From MED-G105 sp039814575 (GTDB lineage Bacteria; Pseudomonadota; Alphaproteobacteria; Caulobacterales; Parvularculaceae): a DNA stretch of 64,000 nt. Numbering within the stretch: the stretch's first letter is position 1; every line of letters begins with the position of its first letter. The notes under the pieces are model-generated. The model saw only the letters and a list, made by a program, of their open reading frames with translations. It had not been told where the DNA came from and ran no database searches. A program made the position numbers and the translations under genes. This document shows, piece by piece, positions 26,199-35,080 of the stretch. The stretch is from assembly GCA_039814575.1 (NCBI GenBank), contig JBCCAY010000001.1:273664-337663 (forward strand), written 5' to 3'.

Positions 26199-29123
26199 AT
26201 GGAGTCTCTTGCGGTCGTTGCGCTGGCCGTCGTGCTTGGCGCTGTTCTCGGCTTGATCGCGTTTTTCCGATCTTTATCCATGGCTGACGACATTCGCCGA
26301 TTGCGCGGCGATGTCGACCGTTTAAACGCCCGACTGGCTGACCGAGAGGCGGGCCTCGCGTCAGCGCCTGAACGCGCGGCGGCCCCCGAAAGTGCGGCGG
26401 CGCGTGATCGCACGTCGGCGCAAGATGAGATTTTCGAACCCAGCGAGGACGCCGCCGAAACGCCAACAGCGCCGGGTGAGGTCGATCCTGCGAGGGAGCT
26501 TGCCGCTGCTTCAGTTCCTCCCGTGAGCGAGGTCGATGCGCGAGCTGTGTCATCGACGTCGTGGCGACCGGAAGACCAGTCGAACGCCTCTGAAGCGGGC
26601 GCGACGCCAGGCAGCTTGGAATCAGGCGGCTTGGAATCAGGCGGTTTGGAAACGGGCGGCTTGGAAAAAGGTCTTGCCGGCAATTGGCTGATTTGGGTCG
26701 GCGGCGCCGCTCTGGCGCTTGGCGGCGCGTTCTTATTGAAAAGCGCGATTGACGCCGGATTCTTCGGTCCGGTCATGCGCGTCGTTTCCGCAATGGTCGC
26801 CGGCGGGGCCATGATAGCGGCCGGTGAGTGGTTACGCCGCGCCGAAGCGAGCGAGGACGAAGACGGCGGCGGACAAAGCGATGCGTCAGCGCCGCAATCC
26901 GTGACGACGCGTCAAAGCTTAGCCCCCTTGGTGTTGGCGGGCGCTGGCGGGTCCACCATCTACGGCGCTATATACGCCGCATACGGCCTTTATTCTTTGT
27001 TGCCGTCGATGCTGACGCTCGTCCTGCTGACGGCGGCGTGCGCTGGCATGATCGTGCTGGCGGCGTTGCATCGCGCGCCGCTCGTCGCGGTTCTGGCGCT
27101 GATCGGCGCTTATGTGTCGCCGGCGCTCACCGCTTCGGGTGAGCCGAACCCGAATGCTTTGTTGCTTTATGTATTCGGCGTTTCCGCGGCGGGAATGATT
27201 GTCGCTCGGATTATGCGCTGGGGCGGCGTCTCCGCCGCCGCGCTTCTTGGCGGCATCGCCTGGCCTTTGGTGGTTTTAACGGCGGGGACAGGAGAGCCGC
27301 CTTGGGGCCTTTACTTTTATGCGCCGTTTTATCTAGTGCTCGCCGGACTAGTCGCTTGGGACGCGGCTGGCGACGCGATCGATATGAATGCGTTCTTCGA
27401 TCAGCTAAGCCCACAAAAGCCGGGCCCTAGTGAGCCAGATTCCGTCAAGCCAGATTCCGTTGAGCCAGGTTCTGTCGAGCCTGTTTCGGAAGAGACCGGA
27501 GAGCCTTTCAACGGGGCGCTCGCAACCTTCTACCTTGCGGCTGTGGCGGTCATGACATTGGCGTCATTGACGGCGATAGAAGCCGCCGGCGCGGCCGGCC
27601 CCGTCATCATGTGGGCCGTTATGGGGGCGACGACCCTTATCGGCGCCTGGCGACGCAACGGATTTGCACTTGCGCCGTATACGGCTTTTATGCCCGTTTT
27701 ATGTTTGGTCGGGTTCACCGAGTTCGGTCGCGCGTTCTCGCAAGAAAGTGTGGCGGTCTTTTTCGGCGCGGTGTTCGCCCTTGGCGGTTTCGCCCTGATG
27801 CGGACGCGCCAACAAAAAGGCCCGGGCGCCGGCTTAGCGGCGTTTGCGCCAATCGGTTTTTTGGCGGCGCTTTTTCACTATTCGGGTCAACCGGCGGACG
27901 GTCTCATGTGGTCGATGACCGCGTTCGCATTTGTCGGCTTCAGCATTGCGATTCTCAATGACTTGTCGCGGCGCGCCGGCGGATTTGATCCGCATCCGGG
28001 CGCGGTCTCGGTTTTGGCGCTCGGCGGGACGCTCGCCTCGACATTGGCGGTTGTAATGACCACGGACGGTTTCATGATGTCCGCAGGCATCGCGCTGCAA
28101 GCGCCGATCCTCGTCTGGCTATGGCGGCGCTTCGATGTGCCGGCGCTAAAATACGCCGCCGGCGCTTTGGCGTTGATTGCGACGGTGCGCCTTTTCTGGG
28201 CGCCGGAAGCCTTTAGCGGCGACTTTGGCGCAACGCCGATCGTCAATTGGCTGCTCGTCGCTTATCTGGCACCGGCGGCGGGCTTTTGGGTGTCCGCGCA
28301 ATGGCTGCGCGGCGGCGGGCTCGCCCCCACAGCGCGCGTTCTGCAGGGGATGGAGGGCGCTGCGATCGCGCTCTTCGCTGCTTTTGTAACGCTGCAAATA
28401 CGTCATCTCATGCATGACGGCGTCGTCGACGCGTCGCGTTATGAGCTGGCGGAAGTCAGTTTGCAGACGATCAATTGGCTGTCGATCGCCGCATTCTTGC
28501 GGTGGCGGTTCGGTGCGTCGCTGTCTTTCGTGCGGCGCTTGGCGGAGCTTGCGTTGATTATTCTCGGCGCCGCTCACATGGCGCTGTTGAACTTGCTGGC
28601 TCTCAATCCCTGGTGGGGCGACGGGCCGCTCATCAACGGGCCGCCGATCGTCAATCTTTTGTTCCTTGCCTATCTCGCGCCGGCCGGTGTTTTCGCCGTA
28701 ATGGCTTATGCGGCGCGGCGGTCCGGCGCGCGATTGCAAGCGCGGCTCTGCGGTCTGGTCGCGGCGTTGCTCGGATTCGTTTGGCTCATCTTATCCATTC
28801 GGCACGGCTTTCAAGGGCAGAATTTGTCCTATGGCTCTGTTGGCGATGCGGAATCTTGGGCGTACTCGATAGCGACGATTGGCTTCGCCGCGACGGCGCT
28901 CATTGTTGGGGCCGTGCGCCGTAGCGCTGTCTTCCGTCGCGCCGGTTTTTGCGCGTTGGCGCTCGCGATCGGCAAAGTGTTTCTCGTGGACACGGCAGCG
29001 CTCGACGGCGTTTGGCGTGCGACGGCGTTCCTTGGGCTTGGCGCGGCGCTAGTGGGCGTCGCCGTTCTCTATCAGCGCATCGTCTCGCCCATAAAGGACG
29101 CCGACGTCGAAGGCGCGCAATAA
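26199..29123 (+). CDS. Large polytopic membrane protein, DUF2339 family
   Basis: A 974-aa protein: an N-terminal helix plus short coiled coil (DDIRRLRGDVDRLNARLADR), a Ser/Ala/Glu-rich linker, then about 25 hydrophobic helices to the C-terminus. ENxxKG-like segments such as GLAGNWLIWVGGAALALGGAFLL and ending FLGLGAALVGVAVLYQ fit the DUF2339 family, whose function is unknown. Two 15-bp tandem repeats encode pentapeptide repeats in soluble segments. It sits between hrcA and rph, which are usually neighbours in this class. Confidence 0.85.
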   Translation: MESLAVVALAVVLGAVLGLIAFFRSLSMADDIRRLRGDVDRLNARLADREAGLASAPERAAAPESAAARDRTSAQDEIFEPSEDAAETPTAPGEVDPARELAAASVPPVSEVDARAVSSTSWRPEDQSNASEAGATPGSLESGGLESGGLETGGLEKGLAGNWLIWVGGAALALGGAFLLKSAIDAGFFGPVMRVVSAMVAGGAMIAAGEWLRRAEASEDEDGGGQSDASAPQSVTTRQSLAPLVLAGAGGSTIYGAIYAAYGLYSLLPSMLTLVLLTAACAGMIVLAALHRAPLVAVLALIGAYVSPALTASGEPNPNALLLYVFGVSAAGMIVARIMRWGGVSAAALLGGIAWPLVVLTAGTGEPPWGLYFYAPFYLVLAGLVAWDAAGDAIDMNAFFDQLSPQKPGPSEPDSVKPDSVEPGSVEPVSEETGEPFNGALATFYLAAVAVMTLASLTAIEAAGAAGPVIMWAVMGATTLIGAWRRNGFALAPYTAFMPVLCLVGFTEFGRAFSQESVAVFFGAVFALGGFALMRTRQQKGPGAGLAAFAPIGFLAALFHYSGQPADGLMWSMTAFAFVGFSIAILNDLSRRAGGFDPHPGAVSVLALGGTLASTLAVVMTTDGFMMSAGIALQAPILVWLWRRFDVPALKYAAGALALIATVRLFWAPEAFSGDFGATPIVNWLLVAYLAPAAGFWVSAQWLRGGGLAPTARVLQGMEGAAIALFAAFVTLQIRHLMHDGVVDASRYELAEVSLQTINWLSIAAFLRWRFGASLSFVRRLAELALIILGAAHMALLNLLALNPWWGDGPLINGPPIVNLLFLAYLAPAGVFAVMAYAARRSGARLQARLCGLVAALLGFVWLILSIRHGFQGQNLSYGSVGDAESWAYSIATIGFAATALIVGAVRRSAVFRRAGFCALALAIGKVFLVDTAALDGVWRATAFLGLGAALVGVAVLYQRIVSPIKDADVEGAQ
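26610..26669 (+). repeat. 15-bp tandem repeat x4 inside the DUF2339 gene
   Basis: Four units, consensus GGCGGCTTGGAATCA, at 26610, 26625, 26640 and 26655, encode GSLES-GGLES-GGLET-GGLEK just before the first membrane block. Mismatches increase toward the end. Confidence 0.9.
27432..27491 (+). repeat. Second 15-bp tandem repeat x4 in the DUF2339 gene
   Basis: Units near GAGCCAGATTCCGTC at 27432, 27447, 27462 and 27477 encode EPDSV-KPDSV-EPGSV-EPVSE in a loop between membrane helices. The sequence is unrelated to the first array, but unit length and copy number are the same. Confidence 0.9.
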
Positions 29124-29142
29124 TCCTCAAATGCAGCGTTGA

Positions 29143-29173
29143 CCCGGGGCGCAGCTTACGGGTACGCCCCGGG
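29143..29173 (+). promoter_or_regulatory. GC-rich hairpin in the rph leader
   Basis: Arms CCCGGGGCG (29143-29151) and CGCCCCGGG (29165-29173) form a 9-bp stem with a 13-nt loop, between the DUF2339 stop codon and rph. No T run follows, so it is more likely an mRNA processing or stability element than a terminator. Confidence 0.4.
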
Positions 29174-29204
29174 CGCCGTCTGCATATATTTTAGGAGAGT
29201 TCTC

Positions 29205-29915
29205 ATGCGTCCGTCCGGTCGAAGCTTTAATGAATTGCGCGCCGTCAGCTTAGAGCCGGGTTATGCCAGCCACGCGGAAGGGTCGTGCCTGGTGAAGTTC
29301 GGCGGCACCCATGTTCTGTGCACCGCCTCTTGGGATGAGACGACGCCGCCTTGGCTGCGCGGCCAAGGGCGCGGTTGGGTGACGGCGGAATACGGCATGT
29401 TGCCGCGCGCAACCCATGAACGCACGCGGCGCGAAGCGAAGAAAGGCCAGTCCGGTCGCACCCAAGAAATCCAACGATTGATCGGTCGCGCCCTGCGCGC
29501 CGTTGTCGATTTGAAAGCCCTCGGCGAGCGCCAAATCCTGATCGACTGCGATGTCATCCGCGCCGACGGCGGCACGCGCACCGCATCGATCACCGGCGCG
29601 TTCATCGCACTCGCGGAGTGCTGCAATTGGGCGGTCAAGGACGGCGTGATCAGCAAAAACCCGATTATCGGATCTGTCGCGGCGATTTCCTGCGGCCTTG
29701 TGGGCGGCGCGCCGCTTCTCGACCTCGATTATGCGGAAGACTCAACGGCCGACGCGGACGTTAATTTCGTCATCACCGGTGACGGCGGTCTCGTCGAAGT
29801 GCAAGGCACCGCCGAAGGCGCGCCCTTTAGCGAAGAGCAATTCCTCGCCCTTATGGGGCTCGCTAAAGATGGCTGCCGTCAACTTGCTGCAATGCAGCAG
29901 GAGACGCTCGGCTAG
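29205..29915 (+). CDS. rph: Ribonuclease PH
   Basis: Phosphorolytic 3' exonuclease that trims tRNA precursors. From the ATG at 29205 (AGGAGA 8 nt upstream) it is 236 aa: MRPSGRSFNELRAVSLEPGY, GWVTAEYGMLPRATHERTRR, GRTQEIQRLIGRALRAVVDL, LIDCDVIRADGGTRTASITG, and EVQGTAEGAPFSEEQF. A longer frame to 29139 is rejected because it crosses the hairpin and has no ribosome site. Confidence 0.97.
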   Translation: MRPSGRSFNELRAVSLEPGYASHAEGSCLVKFGGTHVLCTASWDETTPPWLRGQGRGWVTAEYGMLPRATHERTRREAKKGQSGRTQEIQRLIGRALRAVVDLKALGERQILIDCDVIRADGGTRTASITGAFIALAECCNWAVKDGVISKNPIIGSVAAISCGLVGGAPLLDLDYAEDSTADADVNFVITGDGGLVEVQGTAEGAPFSEEQFLALMGLAKDGCRQLAAMQQETLG

Positions 29916-30047
29916 CGCCTTTCTCAAACAGCTTTCTGGCTCGGCCAGCCTTTAAGCCGGCGTCTGACTGGCTTATGAAGGGCGATCGCCGGGCCGCTGG
30001 ACGCGCGGCGCGGGGCAAGTTGGTGGCGTCCCCTAAACTTAAGGACG

Positions 30048-30959
30048 ATGCGCTTGGACGCGGCGAAACAACCCATAAACACTCTGAAGGCGGATAAAAG
30101 CGCAAAACAGGGCGCGCAGAAGAACGGCGATAAACATATCGTTGAAGTGCTGATCGAAGAGCGCGCTGAGACCTTGGTGGCGTCGCCCTTGTGGCCGCTT
30201 TATCGCTCGGTTTTGTATCCGCTTCTCCAGCATCGCGCGGCGGTGCGTATGGCCGACGCCGTCACGCCGCTCTCCGGCTGGGACGCTATGCGCTATGTCA
30301 GCCGGCTTTTGTCGCTGAAAATGACGGTGAACCGTTTAGAGCGCGTGCCTGAAACCGGACGCGTTATCCTCGCGCCGAACCATCCAACCGGCATCGCTGA
30401 TGGCATCGCGATGTTCGACGCGCTAAAGACGCGCCGTTCTGACATGACGTTTTTCGCTAACCGCGACGCGGTGCGCGTCGTGCCGCAATTGCGTGATCTC
30501 ATCATCCCGGTGGAATGGGTTGAAGAAAAGCGCACCCGAGAGCGCTCCCGCGAAACGCTCGCGGCGACGAAAGAGGCGTTTGCGGACGAACGCTGCGTTG
30601 TTCTTTTTCCGTCAGGACGCCTCGCTTTCATGGACGAGAACAAGGTTCTGACCGAGCGTGACTGGATGACGTCGATCGCCATCTTCGCACGCAAATATGA
30701 GTGCACGATCGTGCCAGTGCATATTCGCGCGCGCAATTCTTGGCTTTATTATTGGTTCTGGCGGCTCAACACCGAGTTGCGCGACATCACGCTTTTCAAT
30801 GAACTCTTAAACAAGCGCGGCAAGCCGTTTGACATCACGTTCGGCGCGCCGATACCGCCCTCGGCGCTGAAGGGCGATGCGGACGTCGTCACGGCGGCGC
30901 TGCGTCGGCACACGGTGGAAGACGTTCTACCGGACCGGCCTTGGATGCCGGTGGACTGA
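30048..30959 (+). CDS. PlsC-like acyltransferase
   Basis: A 303-aa protein of the lysophospholipid acyltransferase superfamily. Motif I is NHPTGIADGIAMFDAL (the His and the downstream Asp are the expected catalytic pair, here one residue further apart than the usual HX4D); motif III resembles VVLFPSGRLAFMD. No clear membrane helix; possibly peripheral at the inner membrane. AAGGACG precedes the ATG. The acyl acceptor (lysophosphatidate or another glycerol phosphate lipid) cannot be told from sequence. Confidence 0.83.
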   Translation: MRLDAAKQPINTLKADKSAKQGAQKNGDKHIVEVLIEERAETLVASPLWPLYRSVLYPLLQHRAAVRMADAVTPLSGWDAMRYVSRLLSLKMTVNRLERVPETGRVILAPNHPTGIADGIAMFDALKTRRSDMTFFANRDAVRVVPQLRDLIIPVEWVEEKRTRERSRETLAATKEAFADERCVVLFPSGRLAFMDENKVLTERDWMTSIAIFARKYECTIVPVHIRARNSWLYYWFWRLNTELRDITLFNELLNKRGKPFDITFGAPIPPSALKGDADVVTAALRRHTVEDVLPDRPWMPVD

Positions 30960-31103
30960 CCTGGCGTAACGGCGCGCGCCGGCGGCCTTCTGTTTCATCC
31001 GCCCCAGCGTTTCAGCAATCACTCATTAACGATACGGGCCGTACAACAACACTCGGCGTCGCCGCTTTTGCGGGCGCCGTTGTGAAACGGAACGGACAGC
31101 AGA

Positions 31104-32345
31104 ATGACCAGTATCGGCGATGGCGGCGTAAACCAGGGTCTCGCCAACGCGCCCGCTCTTAACGGGGCAAACCATGGCGCAACAGACGCCGGCGCGGTGC
31201 AACGCGCTGCGCTTGTTCGTACATTGTGCGATCTTGTCGTTCTGCCGGCCAACCGAATTTCCGCCAATGAGCGCTCGCTCGCCGCAGACATGATTTTAGA
31301 AGTCTTGGCGCGGGTCGACGAAGACTTGCGCATCGACGTCGCTCGGCGCGTCTCGCGTGTGCGGGAAACGCCGCCGGCCCTGTTGCGGACGCTCTTGCTC
31401 GACGAGCATCCGGTGGCGGAGACCCTGCTCGGCAAAGCGGAGTTTCTACCCGACGCGCTTCTTGCGGAATGCGCGCGTGCAGGCGCGACGGCGCATCGCC
31501 TGGCGATCGCCCGGCGGCTTGACCTTTCGCCGAGTGTTGCGGACGCCGTCTTATCTTTTAACGAAACCGCGGTCGTGAAGCTTCTATTGCGGCGCGATGA
31601 GTTTGAGTTTTCGCCGGGCGCCGTTGACATGTTGGTGGCGCGGTCCTCGACCGACAAAGAAGTGCAATCGCTGCTTTTGCATCGGCGTGAATTGGAGCCG
31701 GCCCACGGGTTTATGATGTTTTGGTGGGTCGACAGCGAACGCCGTCGGCGCATTTTGTCGCGGTTCTCTATCTCTCGCGCGCTCATCCAAGACGCGTTGC
31801 AAGACCTTTACCCGCTGGTCTTCGGCGACTTGTTGGAAGCAGGTGAGCGCATTGATGAAATCCCGCCGGCGACCGCGCAAGAAGGCGGGGCGGACCCGTT
31901 TGTGCGGGAAATTCTCACCATTCTCGATCGACGTAGTCGGCCGCGGGGCGCCCGCGGCGAGCCCGTATCGGTCGATATGTTGGTGCGCACGTTAAAAGCC
32001 GCGCGCCTACAGCCGAACCAAGACGTTATTCACGCCGCCAGCATTCTCACAGGCCTGTCGCGTGAGCTGGTGGCGCGCATCTTACGCGATCCGGGCGGCG
32101 AGCCCTTCGCGGTGATGGGCAAAAGCCTCGGTCTGCCGCGGGATACGTTTTTCGAAATCCTCTACCTAAAGGGCGCTGATCTTCCGTTCACCGCTGAACA
32201 AGCCGAGGATTTAATGGCGGTCTTTGATTCCCTCGCCCGCGATTTTGCGCGTGCCGTCTTGCGCTATTGGGATTGGGACGGCAATCCGCGCATGGCGCAG
32301 ATCACACGCCTTATTGGCCTTGACGCCGATGCTCCCGCAGAATAA
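31104..32345 (+). CDS. DUF2336 family protein
   Basis: A 413-aa soluble helical protein of the DUF2336 family, found mainly in alphaproteobacteria. Characteristic segments: ERSLAADMILEVLARVDEDL, VAETLLGKAEFLPDALLAEC, and regularly spaced helices resembling HEAT-type repeats (VSRVRETPPALLRTLLLDEH, LAIARRLDLSPSVADAVL). The C-terminal third is a separate helical domain (TLKAARLQPNQDVIHAASIL). Function is not established. Its 3' flank holds CtrA-like sites and the ParA module follows. Confidence 0.8.
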   Translation: MTSIGDGGVNQGLANAPALNGANHGATDAGAVQRAALVRTLCDLVVLPANRISANERSLAADMILEVLARVDEDLRIDVARRVSRVRETPPALLRTLLLDEHPVAETLLGKAEFLPDALLAECARAGATAHRLAIARRLDLSPSVADAVLSFNETAVVKLLLRRDEFEFSPGAVDMLVARSSTDKEVQSLLLHRRELEPAHGFMMFWWVDSERRRRILSRFSISRALIQDALQDLYPLVFGDLLEAGERIDEIPPATAQEGGADPFVREILTILDRRSRPRGARGEPVSVDMLVRTLKAARLQPNQDVIHAASILTGLSRELVARILRDPGGEPFAVMGKSLGLPRDTFFEILYLKGADLPFTAEQAEDLMAVFDSLARDFARAVLRYWDWDGNPRMAQITRLIGLDADAPAE

Positions 32346-32763
32346 TTCGCCAAGAGAATAATGCGCTAGCGGACTAATCAGGCGCATACGGTTAATTCAC
32401 GTTTTCTATTTAAACGCTGCATGAGAAAAGGGCGTTTCCTAACGCTTCTTTAAAGCTCACGAAAAAATCGTCCGTGTTTCTCAAACGCCGCATTAACGCT
32501 TTTTTAAAGTGAATTTAAAGCGATTATGCGACACCTGGGTCTGCGTTGGCGGCTGCCATGCGTATTTTGGCGGCTGCCGGCGCGGCTTTTTTTGATCCAT
32601 TTTCAATTCAATCTTTCTTAAACTTCGTTGAAAATTCCCTCCATGGACCTTTCGAGGTTTTAACACTCCGTATGTGAAGCTTTGCCGCGTCAGGAATGCG
32701 CGAGCCGAGCGTCTTTGTTTCTCGTTCGGTTCGACAAGAGAAGCATAAGAGCGGAGGACGTCG
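32346..32763. other. AT-rich intergenic region before parA
   Basis: About 420 bp without a gene, poorer in GC than its neighbours. It contains two 16-bp direct repeats with one mismatch, TAACGCTTCTTTAAAG (32440-32455) and TAACGCTTTTTTAAAG (32494-32509). It presumably holds the promoter of the ParA module. Confidence 0.6.
32493..32507. promoter_or_regulatory. CtrA-like box (TTAA-N7-TTAA)
   Basis: TTAACGCTTTTTTAA matches the alphaproteobacterial cell-cycle regulator CtrA consensus TTAA-N7-TTAA exactly. A degenerate partner CTAA-CGCTTCT-TTAA lies 54 bp upstream (32439-32453). Both are about 260-320 bp before parA. Binding is inferred from sequence only. Confidence 0.4.
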
Positions 32764-33510
32764 ATGACCGCATCGATGCAAGTTGTGGTGTTCGCCTCGC
32801 AAAAAGGCGGTTCGGGCAAGACAACGCTCGCCGGCCACTTAGCGGTGGAAGCCGTCCGGCAGATGAAAGGGCGGGCCGACGCCGGGCCGGTGGCGTTGAT
32901 CGACACCGACCCCCAAGGCTCTCTCGCCAAATGGTGGAATGTCCGTAAAGAGCCGGAGCCGGCCTTTATTCAATCGGTCTTCTCCAATCTTTTTCATGAT
33001 TTGGAACGCGCCCGCACGGAAGGGTATCGATTGGTGTTCATCGACACCCCGCCGGCGGTGACGCGGGCGATCTCGGAAGTCGTCGCCCACGCCGATCTTG
33101 TCGTCGCGCCGACGCGGCCGAGCCCGCACGATTTGCGCGCTGTCGCGCCCACGATGGAAATCGTCGACGCCCGCAGCAAACCGCTTATTTTTGTGGTCAA
33201 TGGCGCAAACCCGCGCGCGCGCATCACCTCTGAAGCGGCGATCGCCTTGTCGCAACACGGCACCGTGGCGCCAACCGTCGTCCACAGCCGTGTTGATTTC
33301 GCAGCCTCGATGATTGATGGGCGGACGGTTATGGAGGTCGATCCCGTCTGTCGTTCGGCGCAAGAGATTGGAAGTTTGTGGTCCTATCTCGACGGTCGCT
33401 TACAGCAATTGGAAGGTTATCGCATCGGCGCGGCGGAGGATGCAGCGCGCGAGCCGCATAACCTCTTTAGCGGCGGCGGGCGCGTCTTTGGTCGCCGGGC
33501 GATACACTAA
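32764..33510 (+). CDS. ParA/MinD-like P-loop ATPase
   Basis: A 248-aa deviant-Walker ATPase: FASQKGGSGKTTLAGHLAVE (signature Lys in the P-loop), VALIDTDPQGSLAKWW (Walker A'), LVFIDTPPAVTRAI (Walker B). The DTDPQGS form is typical of small ParA proteins. No N-terminal HTH, so it resembles type Ib partition ATPases and the ParA-like proteins that position cellular cargo, not the canonical chromosomal ParA beside ParB. A Gly/Arg-rich tail (SGGGRVFGRRAIH) follows the ATPase domain and may bind DNA or a partner. The next gene, 120 bp downstream, is its likely partner. Confidence 0.92.
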   Translation: MTASMQVVVFASQKGGSGKTTLAGHLAVEAVRQMKGRADAGPVALIDTDPQGSLAKWWNVRKEPEPAFIQSVFSNLFHDLERARTEGYRLVFIDTPPAVTRAISEVVAHADLVVAPTRPSPHDLRAVAPTMEIVDARSKPLIFVVNGANPRARITSEAAIALSQHGTVAPTVVHSRVDFAASMIDGRTVMEVDPVCRSAQEIGSLWSYLDGRLQQLEGYRIGAAEDAAREPHNLFSGGGRVFGRRAIH

Positions 33511-33630
33511 GCGAGCTGTCCACTAAGCGGCCGCGCCGCCTGGGTGCATTCATTCACTTGCCGTTGGGAGAAGCTGCGGCTTGATATCGTAACGACGCTA
33601 TAAAGACGCAAAAGAAACGGGGCGTTGATC

Positions 33631-34863
33631 GTGCACAAACCTTTTTATGCCTTGCGTGCAAACGGCTTGAAACGAGCGGGCTTCGGCCTTGCTCCGCGCC
33701 GGTCTGCAACGCCCCATATTGGTCCTCTGCCAGAGGCGCATTTGCAGGAAAGACTCTCACCAGAAGAACAAACTGGAAATCAAGCAGGAGAAAAAACGCC
33801 AACGGCTCATACGGCGCCAGACGAAGGCGCCGGGCCTTTGTCGATTTTTCAATACGACCGCGTGCCTGGATCTTTGTTTGCGCGAAAGGGCGAAGCGGCG
33901 CCGGCGATCGATCGGCGCGGCGGCGCGCGCACGCCGGAGGAAGTGGTCGCCGAACACCGGGCGATTCTTGCGCTGAAAAAGAAGCAGACGGAAAAACAGC
34001 GCGCCGAAATCCGCGAAGCGACGGCGAGCCGGCCCGGCGTGCGCCGCGATATTGGAACGCCTTTGGTCAATCCCAAGCGTCGATCGATGGAGGCCTCGCT
34101 CCAGGATGATCACCGCCCAGCGCCGATCGCGGCGCCGACGGATGTTGCGCGTTCGCCTGCCAGCGCCCCAAGCGCCCCCTCGGATGCGAGGCGTTTCGAT
34201 GCCTCGACGACGTCGTCATCGGCGGAGGAGCAAGTGGACGCATCAGTCCCCCGTGGCGCACGCCCTCGAACAATTACGTACGAGGAGGCGGTTTCCGAGG
34301 CTGCCTTTGAAAAAGCGGGCGGTTTATTGGCTCCGTTCGATGACACGCCTTCTTCGCCTAAAGAGTTGCGTTCGCTTGGCGTTACGTCCGACGACGCTCT
34401 TGATGAGCCTTCCGCCCTTGCCGCAGAAGCATCTTCGATTGGTGGCGGCGACGATGCCAGTCCACCTGATCCACGCGAAGAGTCGCAAGACGAAGACGCG
34501 CCGATCCTGACGGACCCGGCGGGCCGAAATTGGCTGGCGGCGCGGCGGCGGCAGACGATCCGTCTGATGAGTGGCCGCTTTCAAGCGATGCTCCAAGACG
34601 GCGATCCGCCGCTCGCTGGGCCGGGTGCTCGTGCGGCCGCGGCAAGCATGGGCGACCCCGAAAAACGCGCGCTGGCCGAACGAAAGGTGCGCGCTCGTCT
34701 CTACCTCTCCTTGCGGGACTATATGCGGTTGACCCTCGCCGCATCGGTGTTGGGCTTGGAGGAGGAAGACCTCGCGATCACGGCGCTCAACGCCTATTTC
34801 GACGCCTGCGGCGTTGAGCGTTTTGATGATTGCCGCTGCCTTGATCCGAAGCATGATAGCTGA
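33631..34863 (+). CDS. Disordered protein with RHH-like C-terminus, ParA partner candidate
   Basis: About 410 aa from GTG 33631 (TTG 33625 also possible). The first roughly 330 residues are rich in Ala, Pro, Ser, Asp, Arg and lack hydrophobic runs, suggesting disorder. Then come a short conserved-looking helix (NWLAARRRQTIRLMSGRFQA) and a C-terminal segment ARLYLSLRDYMRLTLAAS-VLG...AITALNAYFDACG whose strand-helix-turn-helix pattern suits a ribbon-helix-helix or similar dimeric DNA-binding fold. It ends with a cysteine-bearing tail (CGVERFDDCRCL). Function is inferred from neighbourhood: ParA-type ATPases are often paired with small RHH or disordered adaptors. Confidence 0.65.
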   Translation: MHKPFYALRANGLKRAGFGLAPRRSATPHIGPLPEAHLQERLSPEEQTGNQAGEKTPTAHTAPDEGAGPLSIFQYDRVPGSLFARKGEAAPAIDRRGGARTPEEVVAEHRAILALKKKQTEKQRAEIREATASRPGVRRDIGTPLVNPKRRSMEASLQDDHRPAPIAAPTDVARSPASAPSAPSDARRFDASTTSSSAEEQVDASVPRGARPRTITYEEAVSEAAFEKAGGLLAPFDDTPSSPKELRSLGVTSDDALDEPSALAAEASSIGGGDDASPPDPREESQDEDAPILTDPAGRNWLAARRRQTIRLMSGRFQAMLQDGDPPLAGPGARAAAASMGDPEKRALAERKVRARLYLSLRDYMRLTLAASVLGLEEEDLAITALNAYFDACGVERFDDCRCLDPKHDS

Positions 34864-34889
34864 CGTCGGCCAGTAGCCGGCCAGTAAAT

Positions 34890-34918
34890 GTTACGAACGT
34901 AACGACCGATCCCGGTCG
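34890..34918. promoter_or_regulatory. Paired inverted repeats after the ParA module
   Basis: GTTACG-AA-CGTAAC (34890-34903) abuts CGACCG-ATCC-CGGTCG (34903-34918), sharing one base. The second could fold as a terminator-like hairpin without a T run. The first is a tight dyad between the ParA module and the antiporter operon. Either may regulate the operon that starts at 35081. Confidence 0.35.
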
Positions 34919-35080
34919 CTTCACGGCGCGTGTCGTGGGGAAACGCGTTGATTTCTGAAAAAATTCTGCGCAGTTTGCGCGCGATCGCCAATAGGCCTAG
35001 AGGGGCGTTTGGCGGTTGCGTTGTGTATTTGCGTGCCGCCTTTATGTGATCCCTTCGATTTAGGACGTTCTTCTAGACCG

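Noticed and set aside
32493..32930. Minus-strand frame of 145 codons overlapping parA
   Set aside because: It is largely antisense to the well-supported parA gene and its extra part is noncoding AT-rich DNA.
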